Assembly (NCBI GenBank): GCA_014529385.2
Contig: CM043965.1
Span: 16,182,912-16,246,911 of the forward strand
Source of the DNA: Adiantum capillus-veneris
Taxonomy: Eukaryota > Streptophyta > Polypodiopsida > Polypodiales > Pteridaceae
Reading direction: 5' to 3'
DNA: 64,000 bases
This document shows positions 45,277 to 54,883 of the stretch, in pieces. Under the pieces are notes generated by a model. The model did not search any database. It was given only the letters and a program-made list of their open reading frames with translations, and was not told where the DNA came from. Each line of letters begins with the position of its first letter. The stretch's first letter is position 1. The translations under genes were made by a program, and so were the position numbers.

Positions 45277-45935
45277 GATAGACAGGTAGAGCGGTCTTGC
45301 TCTAGTGAGTCACGACAGGAGGACGTTGTGCAAGAGTCTAAGCATACAGAGTTAGAGCATGAGAGCTCTAGTCAGTCACAGCAGATTGAATGGTCATGTT
45401 TACAGTGGACGATTGCAGAGGACACTGAGCTGTCAGTGATTATGCAGTCATTTCTTTCTATGCTCGACAGTGAGCATGGGGATATAGTTGTGTAGGATAT
45501 GTCTTCCAGCAGACACCTAGAGCAACTGGTTTGCTCTGAGGTTGCACGACAGGTTGATGCGTCTTTTGTGGACAGTCAGGAGATGCATGTGGCTGACACG
45601 CCTTGTCAGTCAGAGATGCCTATTGCCAGGGATATATATACTGATGCATGCTCTGTAGAGCTAGCAGGGCCCACTAGCATTGCATCGGCATTCGGTGGTC
45701 TCATGTATGAGATGCTGATCTTGAGACCGGATATCGCAGCTGTAGTGGGAGCATTTGCAGTTGGGGTTGTCAGTCGTTTGTTGACTGATGATGGCATAGT
45801 GCACTAGGGAGATATGCAGGTATTGCATACATACTTGCAGTACGTGTGCGGTACGTCTGGTGGTGTATGGACTTACACAGGAGCAGGACAGCCGGATGCA
45901 CACGATAAAAGCCAGCCAGTGGGCATCGGTTGAGA
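45277..45935 (+). pseudogene. Remnant of copia RT/RNase H junction after in-frame TAG stops
   Basis: Same frame as the gag ORF. FGGLMYEMLILRPDIAAVVG and LHTYLQYVCGTSGG align by eye with the region between RT and RNase H in copia pol (TRPDI...VSRF...LRYLRGT). The TAG at 45805 falls where family members have Trp, so TGG to TAG is likely. The join to gag-protease marks an internal deletion of integrase and most of RT. Confidence 0.65.
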
Positions 45936-46001
45936 GCGGTTTTCTCTCACCTTTTGTAGTCTTTAGACTAGGTTCCCTTGCTTGAAAGCACAATCGCCTT
46001 T

Positions 46002-46202
46002 AAGTGGGAGGTTGTTGGGGTGTAGGCGCCTGTGCCTTGCCCGGCCGCCCAGAGTCTGGGCGCCCACTGACTTGTATACCTTATACATAGCATAAGTGTA
46101 TAGGGGGCTGCTCACTCTTGGAGTCTCCCCACCCACATCACGTGTGTGTCTCCTTCTCTCTCTCTCTCACTCTCCGTCTGTGGTGCTCCCCGATCCCCTT
46201 CA
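46002..46202 (+). repeat. Polypurine tract and 3' LTR of the TR-GAG element
   Basis: AAGTGGGAGGT precedes TGTTGGGGTGTAGGCGCC; the LTR ends GATCCCCTTCA at 46202 and is followed by the GATAA duplication. Confidence 0.95.
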
Positions 46203-46370
46203 GATAATTGGGATAAGAAACAATCACAGAGAGAAATTTGTATTTTGCAAAAGAAGTCCATAATTTGCAAGTTCATTATAAGCTCTCAAAGTTTCATAGT
46301 ATCATTTTACTATATTAGATATCATTTTCTTAGTGGGCAGATTATTCCACTCGACCAAGATACATAGTCT

Positions 46371-46867
46371 AGCCTTGAGAACAAACCTTTATCAATGAAG
46401 CTCTACTTTTGAGACACCCTACTTACTGTGATGGAGACAATGTCAAGCACAGCTCTTGCATAGCTCAGGATAGATCTTACATGTGAAGAACTTCCACTTT
46501 TGTCGAAATTGTACACATTCAGTCTCAACAATAGAAAGGTGCTTACTAAATGGATGAATATTGATTGTCTTTATTACATTAAGACAGAATCTAACTTTTT
46601 GTTCTTTTCAGATTCCAAGATGCAAGGTGAAAACAACATTGTGCAAGGAGTCACTCACAAATACACTTCACTTAATTGCTTCCACCGGAAGCTAGGTCAC
46701 ATACCTTGTGCACGCAAAGAGCTTTGATGCCATTCAAACCATGATGTACTCCTCAAAATGACTAATGCAGAGACATTTTGTGGCGGTCAAACAATGTTTT
46801 AAAAATGTACATTTTCATTGTCTCAAAACTTTACATATTTTGTTGTTTCTGTCAAGATTTATACAAG
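46371..46867. other. Intergenic or intron DNA of the large transposon
   Basis: Apart from a possible last exon of gene A near 46612-46730, nothing is recognised. Confidence 0.35.
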
Positions 46868-48055
46868 TTATGGCTCTCTTTCCCTGCTACTGTCCTCTCC
46901 CCCAGTTTGTGCCACTAGTCCCCTGTCCTCTCCCCCGGTTTCTCCCACTGGTCCCTTGCCCTTTGCTCCAGTTGCTCCCCTACCCTCTACTCCGTTTGCT
47001 GCTACTTCTACCTCTGGGGATGCTGGTCTCGGGCATCCTTTCGCGTCGCTCGAAATCATGGGCCTCTTCCATGGCTTCCCATGCATCTTGCAACTGTGAA
47101 GCTTCCCTCTGTTCTTGCGCTTGCCATTGACGTGTAGCCCATTCCTCTACTTCTGCAGCGTTCGCATAATATTGATTTATTGCTTCTTGCATATTTTGAA
47201 TGTCTCCTTGATCTGATTGTAGCCCTACGTCATTTCGTTAGCGCGAGCGTGTTCAAACTCCTCAGCTCTCGCCCCTTCCTCTCTTGTGCATCTGTTGATC
47301 GAGATTATAATATGCTGGATGGCCATTACAGAAAAATGTCGCACATCGTTGGGGGTGTAGTTATGTAATTGAAGTTCCTGTAGAAGCGTGATAATAGAAA
47401 AGTAAGTAAAGATGTTGCTTCATACAAACGTTGCAGCAAACAATGAAACGGCACGATTCCTTACGTTCGATACATCCAAAATTTGGCTGAGGAGCAACAG
47501 GGCATTCAAACAAGTTCTCCAGCCACAGCTATAGTCATCAATCTGCATGGGCGCAGTTACCCGTTCGTGCCGGATGGTATTTCCTAGATCATGTTCTAAC
47601 AAAACATGCTCTACATAGCATACAAGTTTTTTTGCGGCACTACATACATAACCACTTGAGTCAGCAACACATTACAAAGAGACACTACTTCCAAATGTAC
47701 CCAGATGGGCCTTACATTTTTACACGACCGTGAAATGCCCTGCTTTGTCCAGAGTTTGCGTAGTAAACAATCTTAGCTTCAATGTCAAATAACAACAGAC
47801 TCCAATGATCACTACACCAAAACCATCAAAGATGAGGAGAAAGATTCTAAATGCAACATGGTTTTTACAAGGCAAGAAAAAACTCACGATTGATTGTATG
47901 TAGTGACCAGAAAGCGTAGATCAAAGTTGACTTTACTAAACCAGCCAATCAGAGCCAAAAAGAAAACTCCGTTGTTCTGCAGCATAGGCGATATCAGCGG
48001 ATCTATTACGTATACTTTGTTTTGAACCTCACGGGGCAGAAGCAAGATAGCATGC

Positions 48056-48398
48056 CTAACATGAATCAATGGCAAAGATTAGACTTAAGATATTTCAGCG
48101 GGCTGTTACTACCACAATCCCATGAGTCAATATCGAGCGAGTGGGGTAGCTATCGAATTCCATAAGCCACTGACTCGCTTGGTATTGACCCATGTCTTAA
48201 CGGTAGTGAGCCATCTAATTAATCAAGCGTGACTTATAAAGAAAAACTTGACGACTGCCGCGAAGACATGGGTTAATACCGAGCGAGTAGTATCACTATC
48301 CAATTCCATAAGCCACTGACTCGCTTGGTATTGACCCATGTCTTGGTAGAGAGCCATTTAATGAACCAACCATGACTTTTAAAGAGCATGAGAATTAC
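48056..48398 (-). repeat. Gene B intron containing two tandem hairpin modules
   Basis: The donor GTAATTCT and acceptor ATGTTAG give an in-frame join (ALW-HAILL). The 343-bp intron is mostly two hairpins, 48121-48194 and 48267-48340, with arms CATGGGTCAATACCAAGCGA and complement. Each is followed by a related spacer (GAGCCAT-TAAT...CATGACTT-TAAAGA), so the unit of about 147 bp is duplicated. Confidence 0.85.
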
Positions 48399-48989
48399 CA
48401 CAAAGCAATGTTGACGACCCCATCTGTTGCGTTGAAGTTGGTGAAACTACGCATGCATAGGAAGTCTTGTTGATCGAGGTTGAAAATGCAGGCCTCCTCT
48501 GACCTTCCAGGCAACAGTATCTGTGCATGCAGAGGTGCTGCGCTGAGAAGAACTTGCAACTCCTCTTTGTTCTCTTCGTTGATTGCTCTAAAATAATTGA
48601 CTCATCTGATAAAGGCTCCTCGTTGGATGGCCCTTGTGATGCAGAGCCTTGCCCTTGCCTTTCTTGAGCTTTATCCCTAGCTGCCTCAGGCTCCTCCCTA
48701 ACATCCGTAGGGTCCTCCCTAATAGCCACAGGCTCTGAATCATTTTCCTTCAATATTGGTTCCTCCATAAATGCCTCAGGGTCCACCCTGACCTGCTCTT
48801 GCCCCTCATCATCCCTTACTGGCTATGGATCCTCCATGACTTGCTCATTTTGGTGTCTAGCTAGCTCCTCCATAACTGGCTCTGTTTCTTTCATGACTGC
48901 CTCGGGGTCCAGCGTGGCTTGCTCATGCCCCTCTACGGCTATCTCAGCCTGCCCATCTGTGTCATTTCTCTCGATCCGTGAGTGTATCC

Positions 48990-49420
48990 TTCTGCTTTAT
49001 TTCAGCCCTAGACGGCTCTGTCTGTTGTGCACGAGGATGGAGAGGGGGGATGTTGAGAATATCCATGGGTCTACTATCCCGGATAGGTACTGGCTGAAGC
49101 AACCTGTCATAGCGAAAATGCAGCCTCCGAAGAGTATCAAAATCCCGCGGCATGATAGTAACGCGGTGTGCATGGGCAGCCAGGATATATTCATCGATGA
49201 AGAACTCAACGAGGTAGTCTTCTGCAATTTCTTGAAGGCAGAGTAGTGCACTGCTGGACCATCGCATGCCGACTCTCCACTGCTTGCAAATCTCTCGCAC
49301 TACTCGCTGGAAAGGGAGACGTGGAATAGCTGGTTGAATGTGTCGTTTGATCCTTCGTAGCTCTTGCAGTACACCTCTGTGCACCTCATATCGGCGTCTT
49401 CTTGCTTGAGCATTCAAAGA
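48990..49420 (-). other. Histone H3-like fold within gene B
   Basis: The stretch carries the H3 hallmarks in order: an alpha-N segment (GVLQELRRIKRH), PRLPFQRVVREI (H3: LPFQRLVREI), then RWSSSALLCLQEIAEDYLVE and HAHRVTIMPRDFDTLRRL (H3: HAKRVTIMPKDIQLARR). Loop 1 has the length of canonical H3, but RW, QEIAEDYLV and DF-RRL are reminiscent of centromeric H3. The C-terminus extends well past the normal H3 end. It could bind nucleosomes or H4; no function is shown. Confidence 0.8.
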
Positions 49421-49530
49421 TTCACCTGTTGCCCTCCTAGGCGTGGCTTTGCACGAGGAATCTCTACAAATAGCGTAACAGAAAAGGAAATTTCATTTGT
49501 CATCACAAGGGACTCAAGATTTTAGAAAAG

Positions 49531-49812
49531 GTCAGTACCAAGCGAACAGGTGCATCGGATAGAGTTTGCCTTCCCTTATTCGCTTGGTACTGACCTCAGA
49601 AAAGTGTAATTATAGCAGAAATCACTTATATTTTTTGAGGTCAGTACTAAGTGAACAGGTGCATCAGATAGAGTTTGGCTTCCCTTATTTGCTTGGTACT
49701 GACCTCAGAAAAGTGTAATAGCAGACATCACTTATTTTTTTTGAGGTCAGTACCAAGTGAACAGGTGCATCGAATAGAGTTTTCCTTCCCTTATTCGCTT
49801 GGTACTGACCTC
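49531..49812. repeat. Three tandem hairpin modules 5' of the H3 exon
   Basis: Modules at 49531-49594, 49639-49713 and 49744-49812 share arms GGTCAGTACCAAGCGAACAG and TTCGCTTGGTACTGACC. An AGAAAAGTGTAATAGCA spacer separates them. They lie just upstream of the acceptor at 49464, probably in an intron of gene B. Confidence 0.9.
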
Positions 49813-50045
49813 AGAAAAGTGTAATAGCAAGCGAACAGGTTTGCATCCCTTGCAACAAAATACCAATGTGAAGGAGACGTTTGAGTCCATGCTGTCCTAA
49901 CTGTCATGTCGTGCCCTCCCATCACCTCCCCTAATCTAGGGGGGGTGGTACCATTGATTCTCCCTCCCACGTCTACCTCTCATGAAAATGCATGGCGGTA
50001 CCACCACCTCACAGACCACTCATCAGCCACTAGGCCCTGCTTTTC
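49813..50045. other. Putative divergent 5' region between genes B and C
   Basis: GC-richer DNA with no ORF. Gene B reads left and gene C reads right from here, so promoters of both may lie in it. No TATA box is convincing. Confidence 0.3.
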
Positions 50046-50700
50046 ATGCATGTCCATCTAGTCTATTTAACCAGCAGTTTTTTCAGAACCTCCCTCAAGG
50101 TTTCACAAAGCAACTACAGGAAGCTTAGGATAGTGGTGATGCCTTTCCAAGGGACACTCCTACAGTGCCCAACAGGACCGCATTCGGGCCTTCCTCATGA
50201 GGTTGCCCTTGGCCTTCCCCCGATGGTACCCTTAGTGTTCTCGATCGACACAACCTGGGAGTGGCTGCTGTCAACATGGGAGTCAATCTGCGAGGTAAGC
50301 TGCTGGTAATTCTGCCTTCCTCAATTGCCAAACCAACACGGGAGCTACCAACCCTTGAAAGCTTAGAAATTTTTTCCTTTTTGTTCCCAATTTCCAAGCT
50401 CCTAGTTTGAAGATCTTATTTGTTAAATGCTCTGTGCAGGATGCTAGCCTCAAGCTGGAACAAATGAGGATCTACAGGCACAGAGTCTCAATCCTCAAAG
50501 ACTCTCTGGAAGCAAGAAGGCCTAAAGACCTACAGGGATTTCTCGACGAGAATGGCTCTCTAGATGCTATCTATAATTGACTACAGGAGATGAAGGATGA
50601 AGTGCTTGAGCTAGCCAGCAAATATGAGGAAGCCCTGACCTTTGCCAACAAGCATCAGGAAGAGATAGTCTGGCTATGAAGGAGAAGGATTAACTTCTAA
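50046..50700 (+). pseudogene. Gene C: two-exon coiled-coil protein remnant
   Basis: Exon 1 ends SIDTTWEWLLSTWESICE at a GTAAGC donor (50296). A GTGCAG acceptor near 50439 joins in frame to DASLKLEQMRIYRHRVSILK, DSLEARRPKDLQGFLDENGS and, after a TGA, LQEMKDEVLELASKYEEALT. The second exon has heptad-like spacing of hydrophobic residues. Function unknown; stops at 50578 and 50678 show decay. The true start is uncertain. Confidence 0.5.
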
Positions 50701-50879
50701 CTGTTATTGCCAGTTGTATCCTCCGAAAATTAGTAGGCCACTTTTTGTAGAGTTTGAAACTTGGCCTTTGCACCTGTCCCTAGGGTTTTCTAACTCAAAA
50801 CCCCCTACATGGGTGTTAAGTTGTAATTTTGCTTCTCCCTTATAAATTCAAAACGCGTATTTGGTTAAAAAACCCTAAA

Positions 50880-51138
50880 CCCGCAACAAACAGGGTTTAC
50901 CTTCCCCTTATTTGCTTAGTATTGACCTCAAAAAAGTGTAATAGCAAAAATCATTTATATTTTCCAAGGTCAGTACCAAGAGAACAGGTGCATCAAACAA
51001 AGTTTGCCTTCCCTTATTCGCTTGGTACTGACCTCAAAAAAGTGTAATAGCAAACATCTTAATAAAGACGATGGTCAGTACCAAGCAAACATGTGCAACA
51101 AACAGGGTTTACCTTCCCTTATTCACTTAGTACTGACT
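50880..51138. repeat. Hairpin modules between genes C and D
   Basis: A half module at about 50885-50932 and two full ones at 50967-51034 and 51072-51138, with the GGTCAGTACCAAG / CTTGGTACTGACC arms and the AAAGTGTAATAGCA spacer. They appear related to the 49.5-kb array. Confidence 0.85.
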
Positions 51139-51590
51139 ACACAAAATACAAGTGCACAAAAGTGTAGTAGCATACCTCTTCACTGTGTGTAGAGTTCTGC
51201 GTCACTAAAGCACTGCAGAATAGGAGTAAGAGAAGGATGCACAAAAAGGAGGAGCACTAGAGAGTAAGAGGAGATGCGCAAAAAGGGTTGAGATGGTTTG
51301 CTTACCGTGTAGCATCGATGGGGGTAGAGTTAATTAAAATTATGGACAGTAGAGGACACGAAAAGAGGCAGAAGAGCGCTCATCTGGGGCGAGGGTATAG
51401 TTGAAATGTTTGGTGGGTTTACTACCTCTAAACTTTGAATGCTTACCTCGGCGAGGGTGACAACTTCACTTATGCGCATGATTACACCCAAGATTGTGGT
51501 TGGTAAATCGTAATGCGTGGGAATCTGAGCCCATTTATTACTGGTTGTCCTTGTGAGCGCAGCCCACGTGCCTTTTTTAAGTGACCGATT
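51139..51590. other. Unassigned DNA upstream of gene D
   Basis: No supported feature. Confidence 0.3.
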
Positions 51591-51592
51591 AG

Positions 51593-51834
51593 AGTCAGAC
51601 GCCAATCACCCTTGTAGTCGACATCTCCATCTCCAAGTGGAACAAACAGATTGCTGTTGCCTTTGCCTTTTTTGCGCTCTTCCCCTTGGCCAACTCTCGT
51701 GATCCTGCGTTTTGAGTCAGACGTCAATCGCCCTTGCAGTCGCCATCTCCATCTCCAAGTAGAACAAACAGATCGCCGTTGCCTTTGACTTTTTTGCGCT
51801 CTTCCCCTTGGCCACCTCTCATGATCCTGCGTTC
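51593..51834. repeat. Tandem duplication, 2 x about 121 bp
   Basis: AGTCAGACGCCAATCACCCT (51593) recurs as AGTCAGACGTCAATCGCCCT (51714). Both run through CATCTCCATCTCCAAGT, TTTTTTGCGCTCTTCCCC and TCATGATCCTGCGTT. It is in the putative 5' region of gene D and may duplicate its leader. Confidence 0.9.
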
Positions 51835-52241
51835 AGCGACCTCCACTGGGTTGAGTCCTTTGCTACTGCGTCGCCATCGCCATCGCCATCGCCACCTTCT
51901 GGTTCTTGCTGTCGGCGGCCTGCAACATCACCATCCAACTCGGCGCCATTGGATATTGCAGAGACGGGTTCTTTCTCCCTGCCTCTCTCCCCTTCCTGTG
52001 TGCTGTTAACTCTGTGCGCACCGAAGCCACTGCGTCACGGGGTTAGAGCACAATGGGAACAACACTCCAAGGGTCAAAGAGTGGTCATTAGGGTAAGATT
52101 AGAAGTCTCACACCGCATGGTTGGAATCATTACTCCTTATGTAACCGTGCCTGAGTTTGGGTGTAGTGAGTGAGTAGGCCTATATATCTATCACTGATAA
52201 CATTAAATGCTCTGTTCTTATCCACCTGTTTTGAATGCTTG

Positions 52242-52405
52242 GGACAGAAGAAAGCAAATAGGGCCCTTCAGAGATTCTTGGGGCCCCTATTCGCTTGGTT
52301 CTGACTCAGGTGACGTCACCTTTTATGACATTAGCGCACGGGACAGAACCAAGCGAATAGAGACCTTGAGGGGTACTCAAGGCTCGATATTCGCTTGGTT
52401 ATGAC
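52242..52405. repeat. Two hairpin modules in the gene D intron
   Basis: 52242-52307 and 52341-52405: GGGACAGAACCAAGCGAATA arms with TATTCGCTTGGTT complements and different loops. Beyond the shared core the stems pair with their own sequence (for example AGGGCCC with GGGGCCCCT), so pairing seems kept while sequence drifts. Confidence 0.85.
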
Positions 52406-53413
52406 ACCAAATAGTTTTGGCTTGCTTTTTCTTTTAGTCATGGGGATCATAGTCCTAGAGATAGACGTTGTGGGTGAGGATACATGTGAAGAAAAACTAT
52501 TCACGTTCTTATACAACGCCCGTGCTCATCACCGTGCAGCAGAGCTATCAGGAATATTTAATGCAAAATTTTCTATACAGAGGATTATAGATTTCTCATT
52601 TGAGTACCTACAAACCCATTTGCAATAGTATGAGGCAGTTACTTGTGACAATTCCATGACAGTTGATGGCATGAGATATGTGCACCCAACCGACCTAGAC
52701 CCTGACAAGAGTGCTTCAAGGATACTGAATCGCTGTCTAGAAAAGTGTCCCTCCAATGCAGTGCTTGTACAAGAGAGGTGTATTAAGCACTTCAAAAAGT
52801 GTTGCTTAGTGGAATTCTACCACGGGTTTGTCTGTTACTTATACTTGCAGATGGATGGTGAGTCAGAAACTTCCCAGTCAAAAACTTTCGGTAGTTGTCC
52901 ATTGGAGCCGGGGGAAGAGGTAGAGGATGTGGAGGTGCAGTTTGACCCAGAAGAAGAGCGGGTAGAGGTATTAAAGGAAACATTTGATGCGGGCTTAAAT
53001 CTTGCTTCTCTTGCGGATGCAACAATAGGGTGCAAGCAAGAAGTCCCAAGTAAGGAAGTGACTTTGCCTCTGAATTGTGCTCTTAGCTTTGCTATGGCGG
53101 GCGACACCCACTATGTTTTGCTCACAAATATCATGCATGAGCTCAATATATAAGAGGACTACTTCCTAGCTGCAATTGCAAATTTTTGTGAGGCATACAT
53201 GGGGTTTGTGGATGATGATGGAGTGGACCAACATTTATTGCTGACACAGCTGTCCATGACTCACAGTTCACTTCAGGGTGGCAACTGATCAAAGATACAT
53301 TCAATGAAGCAAAGTCCGGAGAGGCCAATTTGCCAACAGATGAGCAGTTTGAATTGACAACAAAAAAACTCGGCTTGGAAAACATTGGTAGGCTTGTGGC
53401 ACCCAGAGCTCAG

Positions 53414-54235
53414 GTAATGAATAGTCAGTCTATTCACTTGTGGGGGAGGTTGATGCTGGAAATGGACAAGAATTAGATGGTAATTTTTGTCGTGCATTCA
53501 GATGGTATTGGAGATGGCCCCGGGGGATTCACCATGGAAAACTTACCGCACCACATAAGTGCAGGGGAGGGGGGTTTTTTTACAGTTACAGAAGCATATA
53601 AGTTAGGGGTAGGCCCCCAATAACTTATCTCCCAAGTTGAAACATAAGAGAGGGGGGTATCATATTTAGGGGGGGGGACCTGACCTAGGTTGATTACTTG
53701 TAATGATTGGTCACCAATGTGCACTAGAACCTGTATGAATTTAGGGAAAGTTTTTTATGAGGTCACACAATAAATTTTGCAGCAAGATGGTCATAGATAA
53801 GGATTGATTTGGAGCAGGTCAAGGGTTGATTTACACCAGCTTTGGATGGGTCAGAATTGGAGAGTAGCCAGAGTGCAAGTTGATCGGGCACATAGTTTGA
53901 AAGTCAAACTAAGACACATTGAGGGTACATCTAATTATCAATAGAAGTGGTTCCTTAGTACATTGCTAGTTACTATGCTACACACTCTTTGACTAGTTTT
54001 CCTCCATTAGATCATGTGAGACCTAGATTTTATATGTAAGATAGGGGTATGCTAGTTTTCTTCATTGATTGCTGTATAAGCGTAGAAATGGGAGTCATAT
54101 TCCCTAATATGAGTCGTATATAGGGGTTTTATCAAAGTTTTATGCTCACAGGTGGCGTCCTGTTTTGTATATAGAGTGAATCCCTGGGGGAGATGGCCCA
54201 GTGATAAAATATCATGATCAAATTTTCTATTGACA
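53414..54235 (+). other. Gene D intron
   Basis: The donor GTAATGAATAG and acceptor TTGACAG give an in-frame join. Length 822 bp; no nested gene is recognised. A G-rich stretch (GGGGGGGGG) is at 53669-53677. Confidence 0.7.
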
Positions 54236-54883
54236 GGGGCTAGTGTATGACGATAGTTTCCTTAGAAGAGCAGGAGGCTCACGGCAAGGGCTTGTCACTA
54301 GAGTCCAAGGCAAGGATGTGGTGTTGTCTCACTACATTGGGCGTTTCAACCACAAAAAGGTTTGTAGAAACAATTCAAGTACTTGGCAATTGTACTCATC
54401 TCACTTACGACCCATAAATTCATTACAATTTTTATGTAGATCATAATATATATACCACAAGGAATACTCTGAGGACAATGCAAAGTTCCCACTGTTTGCA
54501 ATGAAAGTTATTATAGGATTGTGTGGTGGGCACCCTCTCCCACTAAACGCAGAAAGACTAATTTCTGATTGAGAAACAGTTTGCTCTACGCGTATTTGGC
54601 ATTGGGTATGGGTGCCAAGCACTTAGAGACCCCTATTTCATGTCCTACACAGCTCAGGCTCTGGCTGCAAGGGTTGAAGACCCGGAGAGATTAGATCCAT
54701 ACAACAAGAATCTATTTTTAAGGGAAAGAAGACGCCTGATGCCCGTGGGGATGCTGCCATCAACAGAGAAACGAGCTCGTCTACAGAGCTTGCACATCAA
54801 AGAGGTTACAAAGTGAGGAAGAAGGAGGTGCATCAAAGAGGATAAAAACGACGGGCTCAGGTCCATCTTCTCCCGCTCCTGAC

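Larger units (their letters stand above)
42436..46207 (+). mobile_element. Copia-derived element with gag-protease only (TR-GAG type)
   Basis: Complete insertion: target duplication GATAA at 42436-42440 and 46203-46207, 5' LTR 42441-42634, primer-binding site TTGGTATCAGAGC at 42636, leader of 1.4 kb, gag-protease ORF, RT/RNase H linker scrap, polypurine tract AAGTGGGAGGT (46002-46012), 3' LTR 46013-46202. The LTRs (194 and 190 bp) are nearly identical, differing by a few substitutions and a CT-repeat length change, which suggests recent movement. Integrase and RT are deleted, so it must have been mobilised by another element. Confidence 0.96.
42063..46370 (+). pseudogene. Gene A, unknown function, split by a copia insertion
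   Basis: An ATG at 42063 begins MTTSRRPSTTIDSVSIFNG, followed by a frame shift. The ORF then holds RRKRRQRNDFVEAFKGQVKE, a basic helical part, then ALFMPLEVFVDFFFDEQIRT and SESYLDFLDDN. The frame is cut at 42440 by the 3.8-kb copia derivative and resumes after the target duplication as DNWDKKQSQREICILQKKS. A possible further exon follows a TTTTCAG acceptor at about 46610. The original ORF crossing the insertion site was open, so gene A was coding when the copia copy landed. No domain is recognised. Confidence 0.5.
46868..49463 (-). pseudogene. Gene B: histone H3-like fold joined to a Ulp1-type cysteine protease
   Basis: Minus strand, spliced. The first visible exon starts after a TTTGTAG acceptor (49464). 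It encodes a basic tail (KATPRRATGES), an H3-like histone fold (49410-49090) and, after a frameshift near 48965, an acidic linker with DPEAxMEE repeats and a TAG at 48823. After another shift near 48590 the protease start reads DFLCMRSFTNFNATDGVVN. A GT-AG intron (48056-48398) joins in frame to WHAILLLPREVQNKVYVIDP (exon 47888-48055). The next exon (from 47811) has DHWSLLLFDIEAKIVYYANS, with the catalytic His. Exon 47465-47639 has MQIDDYSCGWRTCLNALLLL, with the oxyanion Gln and catalytic Cys. The Asp position reads Asn. A coiled, Gln/Glu-rich tail follows at 47192-46868. That both domains form one protein is inference from strand, spacing and continuing linker. Confidence 0.72.
51808..54816 (+). 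pseudogene. Gene D: multi-exon protein of unknown function
   Basis: Possible first exon 51808-52173 (DPAFSDLHWVESFATASPSP). An intron with two hairpin modules follows. Exon 2 (about 52453-53413) has CEEKLFTFLYNARAHHRAAE, a TAG at 52627, YVHPTDLDPDKSASRILNRC, an acidic part (EPGEEVEDVEVQFDPEEERV), SLADATIGCKQEVPSKEVTL and, after a shift, FTSGWQLIKDTFNEAKSGEA. Exon 3 is 54236-54359 (GLVYDDSFLRRAGGSRQGLV, VLSHYIGRFNHKK). Exon 4, 54462-54816, has FPLFAMKVIIGLCGGHPLPL and, after a shift, FALRVFGIGYGCQALRDPYF and TAQALAARVEDPERLDPYNK, ending TGA. Splice phases join in frame (53413/54236 and 54359/54462). I do not recognise the family. It converges with gene F, about 70 bp away. Confidence 0.6.

Noticed and set aside
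48836-49246. 136-codon plus-strand ORF
   Set aside because: It is the antisense of the gene B histone fold and acidic linker and shows no family resemblance.
49531-51138. CRISPR array
   Set aside because: Repeats are long hairpins with conserved spacers between them in a plant genome, not short repeats with unique spacers.
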